From: Gautieria morchelliformis
Taxonomy: Eukaryota; Basidiomycota; Agaricomycetes; Gomphales; Gomphaceae
Length of the DNA stretch: 64,000 nucleotides
Direction of reading: 5' to 3'
Assembly (NCBI GenBank): GCA_015179125.1
Contig: WHVA01000253.1
Span: 1-64,000, forward strand
Program-made: the position numbers and the translations under genes
Shown here: positions 1 to 11,042 of the stretch, piece after piece
Layout: every line of letters begins with the position of its first letter
How positions within the stretch are numbered: the stretch's first letter is position 1
Notes under the pieces: model-generated
Database searches by the model: none
Seen by the model: only the letters and a program-made list of their open reading frames with translations
Told to the model about the DNA's origin: nothing

Positions 1-1018
1 CGCCATTTCCAGCAAATGTTCCGGATCCCGCGTGGTTTTCCGGATCCCCTCAAGGCTCGCGCGATATCGAGCAGGGCGACGCCATGGTGAAGCGGTTACA
101 CCGCTGTTTCCGATGCCGGTCACCGGAAACCTTCCGCGCCTTTTTCCCGCTCGGCCTGGTTTTGACTTGGGGTTTCAGGCCCCTCGGTCTCAACCTTCGC
201 CTTTCCGCTCCACCCTCGCGGAACACTCCACACGCACCGCCTCTTCTTGTCCGGCACCGTTCGCAGGCCGTTTCCCGCGGATTTTCCGACCAAGACTCAG
301 CCCTTACCTCGCAGTGTCGCAGGGCGCCTTTCTCTTCCCGTCCCTGTCTTCCTTTCCGGGTCGCGGATTCTCCGGCCCCAACTCCCGAGTCGACAATGCG
401 GGCCATCTTGTTCTTCCGAGCCTGTTGGAATCGTCCGCCCTCCTTTTCCGTCCGCCACAAGTTCACAACAGACTACTTCCTTTGTTTCCCTTCCCTCGGA
501 GACGGCGTGTTTCCGCTTTTCCGACTCCTCGGAATCGATCGACATATTCTGCAGTTTCTTTAGTCAGTCCTCGGAAACTCCAGACACTTTCCGACTCACC
601 CGGATTGTCCTTTTCTCGCCACGGCCTTTTTCCGCAGCCTTTTGGCCGCATCCCGTTTCCGCTGTTCTTCACGGACGCGCGACTCCTCCTCGCGACGTTC
701 GGTCACGCTCCTCCTTCTCTTCCGCTCTCCGTTCCGACGCTCCGTTCCTTGCGCTCTTTCTCTGCGCTCCTCCTCCAGCGCTCTTCTCTTCCGCGCGCTT
801 CCTCGGCCTCGCGCTTTTCGGCCAGTTCCTTCTGCGAAGAATGTCAGCAAAGTGTCTTCATCTCGGCACTGGCATTTTGAGAATCGACTGAGGCTCATGA
901 TGGATAAACAGAAGACGCGTCTTGTTTCCCGCCTATTTTCAAACTCCGACGCGTTTGTTCACAGGTCACGTGATTCCGACTTGTGGTCTCGCGGGGCTCG
1001 ACCTTAGAAGGGAGATAC
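1..1018 (+). mobile_element. 3' internal part of a Ty3/gypsy-type LTR retrotransposon
   Basis: This stretch runs straight into a polypurine tract (AGAAGGGAGATAC) and then an LTR, so it is the last kilobase of an LTR element whose body lies left of the window. It is extremely pyrimidine-rich on the + strand and full of TTCCG. No gag, protease, reverse transcriptase or integrase is visible. The opposite strand reads as Lys/Arg/Glu-rich, coiled-coil-like protein around 600-900 with a short Cys-x2-Cys piece near 270, which may be an antisense gene of the kind some fungal elements carry between pol and the 3' LTR. The assignment to Ty3/gypsy rests only on the tract and LTR form. Treated as a fossil. 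Confidence 0.6.
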
Positions 1019-1709
1019 TGTTACGACCGTTCATTTCCGACTTCCGACCCTCAGTTCCGCCACTCCTTCCGCCCCTCCAATAGTTCCGCACAACGTTCCG
1101 CCCCTCCGACATTTCCGACATTCCGCCCCTTGTACATTTCCCTTGTTCTTTCGACTCTATTACTCGGACCCACCGGACCCACCTCGCCATCCATCAAAAC
1201 CATATATCCGGTCACCCTTGTAGTTCGTTGTCAGATATGTTTTCCCGACCCCTTGTTCTTTGCCATTGTTCTACCTTACCCTGAACCCCCCTTGTAGTCC
1301 CATTGTTCCCAATTAGTTAGTTCCCACACATTGTACTCGACTTCCGCTTCCTCCGGAATTTGCTTAGTACAACACCATTACTTGTTGCTCTGCGCTTTGT
1401 ATAAAACCCCTCATGTATGTCTGTTATTCTGCAATCAGATAATCACCTTCGATACTTGATTTCCTTCGCTCCATCTCCTGTTCTTAGCACAGCGAGTCTA
1501 GCAAGATCTCAGTCTCTCTCTCAGCCTTCCGTCTTCCGCCTTCCGCCTCATTTCCAACTCAAGTTCCGACCAAACCTCTGGTCCAGTACTTTCCGATTTC
1601 CGGCTCATTTCCGAAATACCTAGGACGATAGTTCATTGGGGGCGCAACCTATAAGTTGAAGCCGCTGTCCTTTCCAGTTCCGACTTAGTGGAAATCTCGA
1701 TACGTAACA
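1019..1709 (+). repeat. 3' LTR of the Ty3/gypsy-type element (691 bp)
   Basis: The LTR opens with TGTTACG and closes with CGTAACA, a perfect 7-bp terminal inverted repeat, and follows a polypurine tract. A TATA box (TATAAAAC, about 1400) lies past the middle. The next 5 bp are ATAGG, which should recur left of the 5' LTR outside this window. Sequence of the LTR-A family resumes exactly at 1710, so the element inserted into an older LTR-A copy. Eight TTCCG motifs lie between about 1030 and 1130. Confidence 0.85.
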
Positions 1710-2351
1710 ATAGGTACCTCGCCCTCTTTCCACCCCGTCATTTTATGTTCGCACTCCTCTTTCATTCTATTGTATATGTGTTTCATCTATTTGTATCCTG
1801 ACTGCGCACCCCTATCCAACCCTGACTCAAGACAGCCTCTTTCCTATTCGCTAGCATCATATGAGCATTCGGTATAAGTAGTCTACATTCGCATATATAT
1901 TCCCCAGTTCAATTATCATACGTCTATCTTGTGCAAAACTTGACCTCACTGTGACCATTGTCTTGAGCCCTCTCCTATAGATTCCTATCTTCGACCAGAG
2001 GAGGACTTAAGCACCACTGGTGAGTTTTTGTACTTCACCTTCGTTACCTTAGACTTCATACTACTATCGGGGCTGTCGGCGAAGGGCTCCGAAGGAGCAC
2101 CTTCACCGGCAAAAGGATTGTCGCTACTTCAACAACCTTTCCGTGACACCTTGCATGTTACATTGCCAAGTGTTACAGGCTACTTTTCTCCGACTGTAGA
2201 TAGGGCGAGCTCTGTTAGAGCAGTCCTCTTATCCCCTGAACATTTATTGGTTCACCTTATTCGCCAAACGGCACACTTCTTTGCACAAGCTATTCAGGCA
2301 TTTGATGTGTTCACTAATACACAATATTAACACCTAAAACCAATCTTGACA
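1710..2351 (+). repeat. LTR-A copy 0, right part
   Basis: This is the right half of the 1.27-kb LTR family also seen at 4081-6996, 5045-6315 and 52407-53680. It has the same TATA region (GGTATAAGTAG near 1875), the same GGCGAAGG-type block and the same end, CCAATCTTGACA. Its left half lies beyond the window because the gypsy element inserted into it. Whether it is a solo LTR or one end of a longer element cannot be told, since its left flank is missing; the next 5 bp are GGAGT. Confidence 0.8.
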
Positions 2352-4080
2352 GGAGTCAAGTATCAGAGTCGATTATCTGATTTCAGAAACAGAGAGCATA
2401 CATGACTGGGTTTTACACAAAGAGCTGGAACAACAAGTAAGGAGGCAAGAGTAAGCAATTCTGGTGCAAGCAGAAGTAACTATAACAAACTGAGTAAGTA
2501 ACTAATGCAGAACAAGGGAACTACAAGGGGCTGCAGGGTAGAGTCAAGAACAATAGGCAAAAGACAAGGGGAACGTAAGTCTAATGGACATTGGAACAAA
2601 CAGGACTCCTGATGTTCCGGACTTGGTGTCTTGCTGTGCTAAGGGTCAAGTATGGAGGGCCAATGGATAGAGTTGTTAAGAGATGTAGAAGGAAACAAAG
2701 GGAGTCAAGGGTCAAGTGTGGCAGATGTTGCGGAATAGAGTTGAGGTGGTGCAGAAGTGGTGCAGAGGTGGTGGAGTTGGTCGAGCGGCATGGTCATAAC
2801 ATTTTCATAGTCTGCAGCTCCCCCAGGGGTGTATACCCTATTGTCTAAACATCAATGGTTATATATCTTTGTACTATACATGCATATGATTTTAAACATA
2901 CCTTCTAATCAGATCTATCAACTATATATAATAATATAGTAGATTTATTGTCCATACTTGCTTCTACATTCTGTCATCATACATCTAACAAGCTTCATAT
3001 ATGCTTCTAACATGTACTCATATGGTCCATACTTCCCTGAATATACATAGGATTCATCGAGAGCCTGGGGCCAAAAGCACCTAACTAGGGCCCTGCTGAT
3101 CTCTTCTTTCAGGCCTGAGTCTGGAACCTCTGCTAGGTCTGGGTCTGGGGTTTGGCAATTTATCTGTGAGAGAGTTATGTTGAGTGTGGTGTCACAGCAG
3201 TGGATGGGTAGACCTGGGGTTGGAGTTATGGGGACAGGCATGTTAGAATAAATGGGATAAATCAATTTCATTATATTCTATTGGTGTAACACATAGCTAA
3301 TGGTTTTGCTAAACTGGATAACACTAGACTCAAGCTGGAGTCTCAGTCTAGAAACCAATGCACCACACTGGCATTGGTGCCTGTGTCAGAAAGCAGGCAC
3401 CAGGGCACCAGGTTATAAAATAAATACTACAGGACCTAGAAGACCATACGGAGACGTCAGATGCAATGGAAATCACAGGAGACAGTCCATAGAGTGACAT
3501 TCCAAGTGGCTACCTCAGCAGAGAGGTACAGAGAGGGCAATTGCCTTGCCAAGTGTGCAAGACACATAAAGATTTATTCTCTATTCAGTTCCCCTGACTA
3601 GTCCCACCGACTGCAAGCTATGTTTCATATATACAGGGCCTTTTATGTCATTCCCAGGTTGCCACTTGGATAGTGATCAGTAGGATCACTATCCACAAGT
3701 CTATTCCTGCTCCACAGCTGAATGCAGCCTGTGGAGCATTTCCTACATCAAAACTCACTATTCCAACCCATTCTATCACCATTTCAAATCCTAGTAGTTA
3801 CTAACATTTTAGTATAAGTAGTTACCACAAAACTGTACAATACACCAGGCAATTATAGGTTGCACTCATCAGATAGTACCTACATGTGTGCTTGATCACT
3901 ACAAGACTTATTTCTTTGTCATTTTCTCTAGTTCATCATTGAGGGTCTATTATTATTGACTACTCTATACTGTTTCAAAAGCGAACACTTTTGAACCACT
4001 CATTCTCTCGATTGCACCTGTTTCTCCTTGACCCAGTCACGTACCGATGGCCCCATGGGCCACACGCCACCGGACGCATC
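2352..4080. other. No recognisable gene; unassigned intergenic sequence
   Basis: I find no named protein or RNA here. A 108-residue reading frame on the minus strand (2945-3271) has no motif I know. Around 3374-3740 there are several short hairpins, including two with 8-bp arms. The A+T content is higher than in the host-gene region at 22-36 kb. Confidence 0.5.
3495..3697 (-). repeat. Possible small LTR- or MITE-like repeat (203 bp)
   Basis: The segment starts TGACATTCC and ends ATCCACA. At one end it has a hairpin with 12-bp perfect arms and a 5-base loop (3667-3695, TGGATAGTGATC). A degenerate inverted repeat joins 3498-3512 (CCAAGTGGCTACC) to 3653-3673 (GGTTGCCACTTGG). On the minus strand a TATATA and then an AATAAA follow in LTR order. 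The flanking 5-mers do not match (TAGAG and AGTCT), so insertion is not proven. Confidence 0.25.
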
Positions 4081-4635
4081 TGTCATGACCCGTCTATTTT
4101 GTATACCCAGTAACCTTGACACCCCACGTTTATGCTCTCCCTGTTCTCTCCTCACCGAATTCGCCAAATGTTTATTCACTTTCATGTCATTCGCACGTAG
4201 CAGCGCTACCTGTACCCGATCAACGCCTTCTCCCCGGCTCGATGGTCCATCGCGGGTCCCTCACCTCCCTGGCTCAAACCCCGTCAGATGCTCCTCTGAT
4301 CGGATGGCGTAACTCATTTATTCCCTATACCCAGTTAGCCCTATTATCCATTTCCCCAGTCATCCTCTATATTCGTGTGGCTTCGCCCTCCCCTTGGGCC
4401 ACGGCTCTTCAATGATCATTCTATTCGCCCTTCGCCGCATTTCGCCGAACAACCATTCACTGCTCGCATCATTCGCCAGCAGGCATGCCATCAAACACGA
4501 TCGACATCCCTTACCCGGCATGATGGCTCGTCACTGGCTCCATCAGCTTCTCGATCCAACCCCTTTAGGCATTCATATGGCCAGGATGTGTTCGCGGGAC
4601 GTCCTACCCGTAGGTCATGTGGGATCAACCCAGTA

Positions 4636-5016
4636 TGTTATTGGATTCTAGAGGGGTATTTCCTAGGGGCATACATCATCATCAATGGATTATCCTCCTA
4701 GGGGAATACATCATCATCAATGGATTATCCACCTAGGGGCACACAGCATCATCATTGACATCATTAGTGATGTATGCACTCCTAATCCAATGTTCCATAG
4801 GGTTTTACCCCTGTTCGCCACTGTATAAGTAGCTAGGACTTTAGCTACAACAAATCATTGGTTTCAGCCCATTCACTCACATTGTTGAGTCCGGTTGAGT
4901 GAGTTAACAGTGTTCTCACTATCATTCTCAAGTTCCTTTCCCTACATCTCCTGCGCTCGAGTTAATGCGCAGACTCCTCCTGGTCCTTCCCATTTTGGCA
5001 AGGCAACGAAATAACA
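4636..5016 (+). repeat. LTR-C solo LTR (381 bp) inside LTR-A copy 1
   Basis: It starts TGTTATT and ends AATAACA (7-bp terminal inverted repeat) and is flanked by CAGTA on both sides (4631-4635, 5017-5021). Between about 4670 and 4755 it holds three tandem copies of a roughly 36-bp unit containing CATCATCATC. The block from TATAAGTAGCTAG (about 4825) to GAGTGAGTTAACAGTG closely resembles the LTRs of the element at 40084-42538, so the two are related families. Confidence 0.9.
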
Positions 5017-5044
5017 CAGTAGACGAAGAGTCCATGAAGGGTAG

Positions 5045-6315
5045 TGTCAAGATTGGTTTTTAGGCCTTAATATTGTGTATTAGTGAACACAGCGAATGCC
5101 CGAATGACTTGTGCGAATAAGTATGCCGTTCGGCGAATAGGTGAACCAATAAATGTTCACAAGATAAAAGGGCTGCCCAAGCGGAGCTTGCCCTATCTAC
5201 AGTCATAGCGAAATAGCCCATGGCACTTGACGATGTAACGTACAAGGTGTCACGGAAGGGTTGTCTAAGTAGCGACAATCCCTTCGCCGGCGAAGGTGCT
5301 CCTTCGGAGCCCTTCGCCATCAGCACAGAAAATAGTTCAAAGGCTAAGGTAACGAAGATGAAGTATAAGAACTCACCAGTGATGCCTAAGTCCCCTTCTG
5401 GTTGAAGATAGAAATCTCCAGGAGAAGGCTCAAAACGATGATCACAGCGAGGTCAAGTTTGCACAAGATGGACGACGTATGATAATTGAACTGGAGAATA
5501 TACATGCGAATGTAAACTACTTATATCGAATGCTCGTAAGGTATCAGTGATTAGGAAGAGGCCATCATGAGTCAGGGTTGGATAGGGGTGCGCAGTCATG
5601 ATACTAAGTAGATGGAATAAACATACAATAGAGTGAGGGAAGAGTGCGAACATGAAACGACGGAGAGTAAAGGTGGCGAAGGCACCTATGTACGAAATCA
5701 TGTCTTGGGGCCCGCATATACACTGCCCTGCACGGGTTCTTCATCTGCTGGGTTGATCCCACATGACCTACAGGTAGGACGTCCCACGAACGCACCCTGC
5801 TCATATGAACACCAAAAGGGGGTTGGATCGAGAAGCTGATGGAGCTGCTGACGAGCCATCGTGCTGGGTAGGGATATTGATCGTGATATGATGGTGTGCC
5901 TGCTGGCGAATGATGCGAGCAGCGAATGGCTGTTCAGCGAAATGCAAGGAAGGGCTAACGGGGATGACATGGGGCAGGAGTGGTCGAGGTGGAGGGCGAA
6001 GCCGAGCGAACATGGGGGAGGAGTGGCAAAAGGGGAAATGGGGATAACAAGGTGCAGGAAATACACAAGTCATGACAATCCGATCATAGGAACACCATCG
6101 AAAGAGGGTTGAGCAGAGGAGGTGATAGGCCCAGCGATGACTGCCAAGTCAGCCCAAAGACGTCGATCGTGCTTTGACGGCGTGGCTATGGTAAATGGCG
6201 CGAACAGCGAAGATCGGTTGCCAAACATGGCAAGGGTGATCGAAACGAACACGGAGGTGGAGTGAGAAATGGGAGAACCGGGCATCTGAGTATGGGAAAT
6301 AAACGCGTCATGACA
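5045..6315 (-). repeat. LTR-A copy 2, solo LTR inside LTR-A copy 1 (1271 bp)
   Basis: The copy begins TGTCAAG on the + strand and ends TCATGACA. It is in reverse orientation and flanked by GGTAG on both sides (5040-5044, 6316-6320). It inserted into an older member of its own family, and the host copy resumes at 6321. Its sequence is close to the copy at 52407-53680. Confidence 0.93.
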
Positions 6316-6996
6316 GGTAGCATATATGCAGGTCCCAAGACATGGTTTCATACATAAGTACCTTCACCATCTTCACTCTCTGTCGTTTCATGTTTGCACT
6401 CCTCCCTCACTCTATTGTATGTTTATTTCATCTATTTGTATCATGACCGCGCACCCCTATCCAACCCTGACTCACGACGGCCTCTTTCCTATTCCCTGAT
6501 ACCTTACGAGTATTCGATATAAGTAGTTTACATTCGCATGTATATTCCTCAGTTCAATTATCATACATCCATCTTGTGCAAACTTGACCTCACTGTGATC
6601 ATCGTCTTGAGCCCTCACCTGTAGATTTCTATGTTCTACTAGAGGAGGACTTAAGCACCACTGGTGAGTTTTCGTACTTCACCTTCGTTACTTTAGCCTT
6701 CGAACTATTTTCTGTGCTGTCGGCGAAGGACTCCAAAGGAGTGCCTTCGCCGGCAAAAGGATTGTCGCTACTTAGACAACCCTTCCGTGACACCTTGTAT
6801 GTTACATCGTCAAGTACCACAGGCTATTTCGCTATGACTGTAGATAGGGCGAGCTCTGTTCGGGCAGCCCTCTTATCTTCTGAACATTTATTGGTTCACC
6901 CTATTCGCTGAACGGCATACTTATTCGCACAAGTTATTTGGGCATTCGCTGTGTTCACTAATACACGATATTAACACCTAAAAACCAATCTTGACA

Positions 6997-7672
6997 GCAT
7001 CACCGAGCTTGTCAGCCTGTGCATATACCCTGCGCAAGGGCTGTACACCACACACCACTACTCCCTGAGCACAGAATATCAATTTATTCTGTTTGATCTA
7101 ATAGAATTTATAACATGGCAGACTGGCTAAAACGGACATGTAGGATTTGGGTCTCTTAGCTGTTAGGCTGATATGGTTTGAGATTACATCAAGTTTTTCG
7201 TGGATGGTGGTATCTGTACGTCAGAGTATGGTTCCCTAATTTTTGCTCGTATGGTGGATATCAGGTTGCAAGCATTGTGTAACAGATCAATGGGAATTGT
7301 ACAGATTTTGGTGTTTCTCGTTTTAGGGAGGGCAATACTGTGGATTAGTTCATGCAATGTGTTGAGCGTGACATGGATAGCATCTTCGGGCACTGAAGGA
7401 GCAGTTCCAGGGTTGTCGGCTCTAGCAGGTGGTGGTCGGAGCGTGGGAACCATATAATGCTCCGTCAACTTGAAGTTGCGGGAGGCGTCGAGGTGCATTA
7501 TTTAATGGAGTGGGTGGTGGGTGGTGGATTAAAGGATGAGCACATTCCAAGGTGGATCGACGGGTCTATTGATAGTAGCAGTGGAGCTTTGCATGTTAGT
7601 TTGATGCCCTCAGCATGTGAGTCCCGGATTCGTAGGCACTTCGTGGTGGAACAAAAGCTCAGCAGTGCAACA
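6997..7672. other. Unassigned sequence between LTR-A and the CACTA element
   Basis: The target duplication GCATC is followed by sequence with no recognised gene. A 104-residue minus-strand frame (7184-7498) has no motif I can identify. This short stretch is probably the old host sequence that took both the LTR-A insertion and the CACTA insertion. Confidence 0.45.
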
Positions 7673-8106
7673 CACTGCAGGAAGAGCGCCCCCTGAAAAT
7701 CAGTACAATTGGCGCCTGGAGAATCAGTCCATAAGGGACTGCTAAGAAGTTCAAAAGGAGCCTGGAACCGGCTACCTTAAGTTTTTTTCCCCTGATCGGC
7801 ACGGCCTGAAATTCAGTAGTGAGCATGAACATTTTAGCGCAATTTGTGGCTTGCCAGCAGCGGTTTTTGCGCGGTATCCAAGTGCTTTTGGGACTTCTAT
7901 ATAGCCACAAATGAACTTGATTTCAGGTTGTAAATACATGGCAGGCGATCACATAGCAAACCGTAGGAGCGAACATGTACGGAATAAAGAGCAAAAAACA
8001 GAGCTAGACCATCAAGACATCATGAGGACCCATAGTAGCGTGCAGAGTCGAGCGCTGTTAGCAACTCGGGGCTATGGCAGGGAAGGTTTGGTAGAGTTCT
8101 TAGAAA
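7673..8106 (-). repeat. CACTA outer end, repeated at 53757-54184
   Basis: Read on the minus strand, this segment matches 53757-54184 over about 400 bp, including a block with CTTAAGGTAGCCGGTTCC and the terminal TTCCTGCAGTG. Similarity stops at the terminal CACTGCAG in both copies, and this fixes the transposon edge. It contains GGCGCC subterminal repeats and no reading frame of interest. Confidence 0.75.
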
Positions 8107-8110
8107 GCTA

Positions 8111-9835
8111 GAATCAAATACACTCTCTCAGTGAATTTATTGTCACTGATGTATTAATACAATACCTAGAATCAAATACACTACATGATTTTCAGTCAAC
8201 ATGCTATGTAAATGTGAAAGATACTACTCGCCTCTCTCAGTGAATTTATTGTCACTGAGAGAGGAGCACTATCCTGTCTCAGAAGGCATATACGTGCACG
8301 CAGCCCTTTAGCGCCCAAGGGCTCACGCGTCGCGAATTTATTTCAAACTCCGCTGGGTGCAGCCGCCTGTGAAAATAGAAATAACAAAGTGGAATGGAGA
8401 GATAGGGAGTGACTGGAAAATTTCGAAAATAAGCAGAGAAATGGATGCATGGTACAAGAACAATGTGAGAAACAATTGGAAACATCACACAATAAATTGA
8501 ACATATTATGCTTGATTTTGGTGCAGGAGCATAAATGCACCCAACACGCCCCCTCAAGCTTAATATATTCCGATTCTCTCATTGGGGATTCTCACTCTAG
8601 GACTAGGAAGTCCTTTAGTGAGAAGATCGGCTAGCATGTGTTCCGTTGGTAGGTACACAAGCTTAATTTCTTCATCTTCGACTATATCTCGGATGAAATA
8701 TAATCTAATGTTGAAATGCTTGGTCCTCGTGTGTTGTTGAGTGCCATAGACAATGGCAATGGCTGATTGATTGTCTGAATAAAGTTTGATGGGACAATTC
8801 AGCGGTTGGGATACTTTAGAAATAAAGTGGCGCATCCATAAGGCTTCTTTGCTCGCATGAGTCAGGGCAACGAATTCGGCTTCAGTTGATGATAGGGCTA
8901 CGATGGATTGTTTTTGACAACTCCATGATACTGTCCCTCCATCAATCTGAAAAATATAAGCCGAGTATGAGTGCCTGTGCTCTTGAGAAGCCCAATCCAC
9001 ATCTGAATACCCAATGAGGCCGTCTCGATTCTTCCCAAGTGTCAATTTGTAGTCCATCGTGCCTTTTAGATATTTAAAGACACGTTTGACTGCATGCCAA
9101 TGTGTTGGACCTGGGGTTTCGAGGAATTGAGAAAGTAATGACACTGCGAATGCAATGTCTGGTCGAGTGGCTACTGCTGCCCACATTAATGATCCTATCG
9201 CTTGTCTATATGGAATTCTTGACATCTTCTGTTTGTCTTCGTCTGTGGAAGGGCATTGGTCCCTGGATAATTTAACGGCTGGGTCGAGAGGCGTGGAAAA
9301 CGTTTTGGCATCATCCAGATTGAATTTTTTGATGATTTTTTGGATGTATGCGGCTTGTGATATTGCAATCGATTTGTTATTCCAATCTCTTTCGATTTTG
9401 AGGTTCAAAAGCCAGTGAATCTCGCCTAGATCTTTCATACTGAAGACCTGGGCAAGGTCATGCTTTACCCCATCGAGGATTGGTTGACTCTCAGCTGTGA
9501 TAGTGAGGTCATCTACTGCCGTTGCAATAATCGCATGCCCTCTCGGTCCACGTCTGCAAAATACAGCTCCATCCGAAGCTGATTTAGTGAATCCTAACTT
9601 GAGAAATTCACCACTCAGACATTTGTACCATTCCCTTCCAGACTGTTTGAGGCCGTAAAGTGCTTTCTTCAGCAGGAGGACATCATCTTTGTCTCCGGTC
9701 TCATATCCATACGGCTGTCTCATGTAAATAGGTTCTGGCAGTGTAGCATTCAAATACGCACTGTCCACATCCATTTGGTGAATAGGCCAGTTGTTCCTGG
9801 CAGCAATGGCGCGTGAGTATCGCTAGTGGCTGGAA
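8111..9835 (-). mobile_element. Ty1/copia retrotransposon relic: partial RT, RNase H and 3' LTR
   Basis: The minus strand from about 9830 encodes the later part of a copia reverse transcriptase (MDVDSAYLN, LLLKKALYGLKQSGREWY) followed by RNase H (SSTEAEFVAL, KLYSDNQSA, RTKHFNIR, LLTKGL). After the coding part come a purine tract and TGTTGGGTGC at 8546, the start of the 3' LTR, which runs left to about 8110. Gag, protease, integrase and the 5' LTR are absent, so it is a fragment. It lies inside the CACTA element and is therefore younger than it. Short repeats (TAGAATCAAATACAC at 8111 and 8168) blur the left edge. Treated as a fossil. Confidence 0.85.
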
Positions 9836-9845
9836 TTATCATGTA

Positions 9846-10783
9846 TCAGAGGTGAATAAGACGCATAGTACAATCATCTTCACCTGCATTCCCACTGGCA
9901 CCAACTACACCCTCTTCGTCGCTGTCTTCATTTGCGCTGACATCGCCGTCTTCGTCTGCCTCAGCATCGCCATCCTCGTCTGTGCCAACATCACCATCTT
10001 CGTCTGCCTCAGCATCGCCATCCTCGTCTGTACCGACATCGCCATCTTCGTCTGCCTCAGCATCGCCATCCTCATCTGTGTCAGTATTGCCATCATCATC
10101 TGCACCAAGATGATTGCCATCCTCCTGGAATGTCTCGTCGTGATCTCTGTCATCAGTTACGTCCTCAGGCACTGCTTCGAGTTCACACTCTACTGTACCA
10201 TCGCCCTTGTTGTAGTCGACACCCTGGGTATCATCGCCGATCATGAATACTATGTCGTTGTCGATGAAGGACGCGTCCTCAGCAGGGGGTTCATAACAGG
10301 AGTCATCCTCATCTGAACTGTTGAAGCCAACAGACTCACTAGTGTCTTGTTGAGAATCAGAGACAGGTTGAGGGCGTTTGCGGGCTTTACGGGCCTCACG
10401 ACTCATTGGGGAGAACCTGCGGGGAGGAGGCACATGGATCGGCTTGAAATGGGGATTGGAAGAGGAGCTTTGACGGAGAGAGGGGATAAGCTCTGAAAAT
10501 GAGCGGTCGGTAAAGGTGCTGTCATCTGGTGGTGATGAGAGTCCAGCTTTCGCACTAGCCCAAGGTGAGGTCCCAGAGCCTGAAGGACCAATTATAAATA
10601 ATATATGCACATTGAAAGGGCTCACCGTTAGATAATGATTTGATAATATCATCAGGCCCAAGGCCTTTGGAGGCTAGCGCCTTCATAAGGTCTACAAAGG
10701 GAAATTAGGTGGGGGGGAACGAAGAGATTGGCATACGCACTCTCGACCTGTTCTGAGGAATACGAGCATGAGCTGGATGACAT
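9846..10783 (-). CDS. Acidic-repeat protein, divergent partner gene of the CACTA transposase
   Basis: Three exons give an open frame of 280 residues: 10741-10783, 10626-10691 and 9846-10579, all joined at GT-AG sites with phases that fit. The start (MSSSSCSYSS) follows a TATATAAG box by about 95 bp. The N-terminal half is Ser/Pro-rich with a basic patch (SREARKARKRPQP, about residue 95), which could be a nuclear signal. The C-terminal half is strongly acidic, with three tandem 16-residue units of the type EADEDGDVGTDEDGD. No catalytic domain is visible. The gene faces away from the transposase and lies inside the same element, so an accessory role, as for the small TnpA-type proteins of plant CACTA elements, is plausible. 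That role is inference; a cargo gene is the other option. Confidence 0.7.
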
Positions 10784-11042
10784 TTGTTTTTCACCAGATG
10801 TAGGTATGGGGAGCGAGGAAGGTGATGAAGGTGAGAGGTTGGTTTGGTGATGAAGATGAGAGTGCGAAAGAACGTGCTTATATAACTCTGCGGAAGTCGA
10901 AATGACATTAGCAATTTTTTCTAGTCCCGCATGCAGGACAACTGGTTGACTCACTCTGGGGCTTGAAAATTCTGTAAGAGGTAAGTGCGTTCTAATCCCA
11001 GAAGTGCGTTCTCGTTCTAATCCCACACCAGGACCATCCTCC
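10784..11042. promoter_or_regulatory. Two-way promoter between the transposase and the acidic gene
   Basis: Only about 260 bp separate the two divergent starts. The minus-strand gene has a TATA box (TTATATAAGC at 10875-10890) followed by a CTCATCTTCATCACC-type leader. The whole block, including the TATA box and the leader, recurs at 51040-51290 with strong similarity. The conservation stops at the start codon of the leftward gene in both places. Confidence 0.6.

Larger units (their letters stand above)
4081..6996 (+). repeat. LTR-A copy 1, solo LTR split by two later insertions
   Basis: The copy starts TGTCATGAC and ends CTTGACA and is flanked on both sides by the 5-bp duplication GCATC (4076-4080 and 6997-7001). 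With the insertions at 4636-5016 and 5045-6315 and their target copies removed, about 1.25 kb remain, the normal length of this family. The promoter-like TATA region lies near 6515. No internal coding sequence belongs to it, so it is a solo LTR left by recombination. Confidence 0.92.

Noticed and set aside
32-891. Three long overlapping + strand frames (up to 282 residues)
   Set aside because: They arise from a pyrimidine-rich, stop-poor strand, have Phe/Ser/Pro/Arg-rich random composition, and lie in the internal end of an LTR element.
3495-3697. Complete small LTR insertion
   Set aside because: TG..CA ends and hairpin are present, but the flanking 5-mers differ, so it is listed only as a possible repeat.
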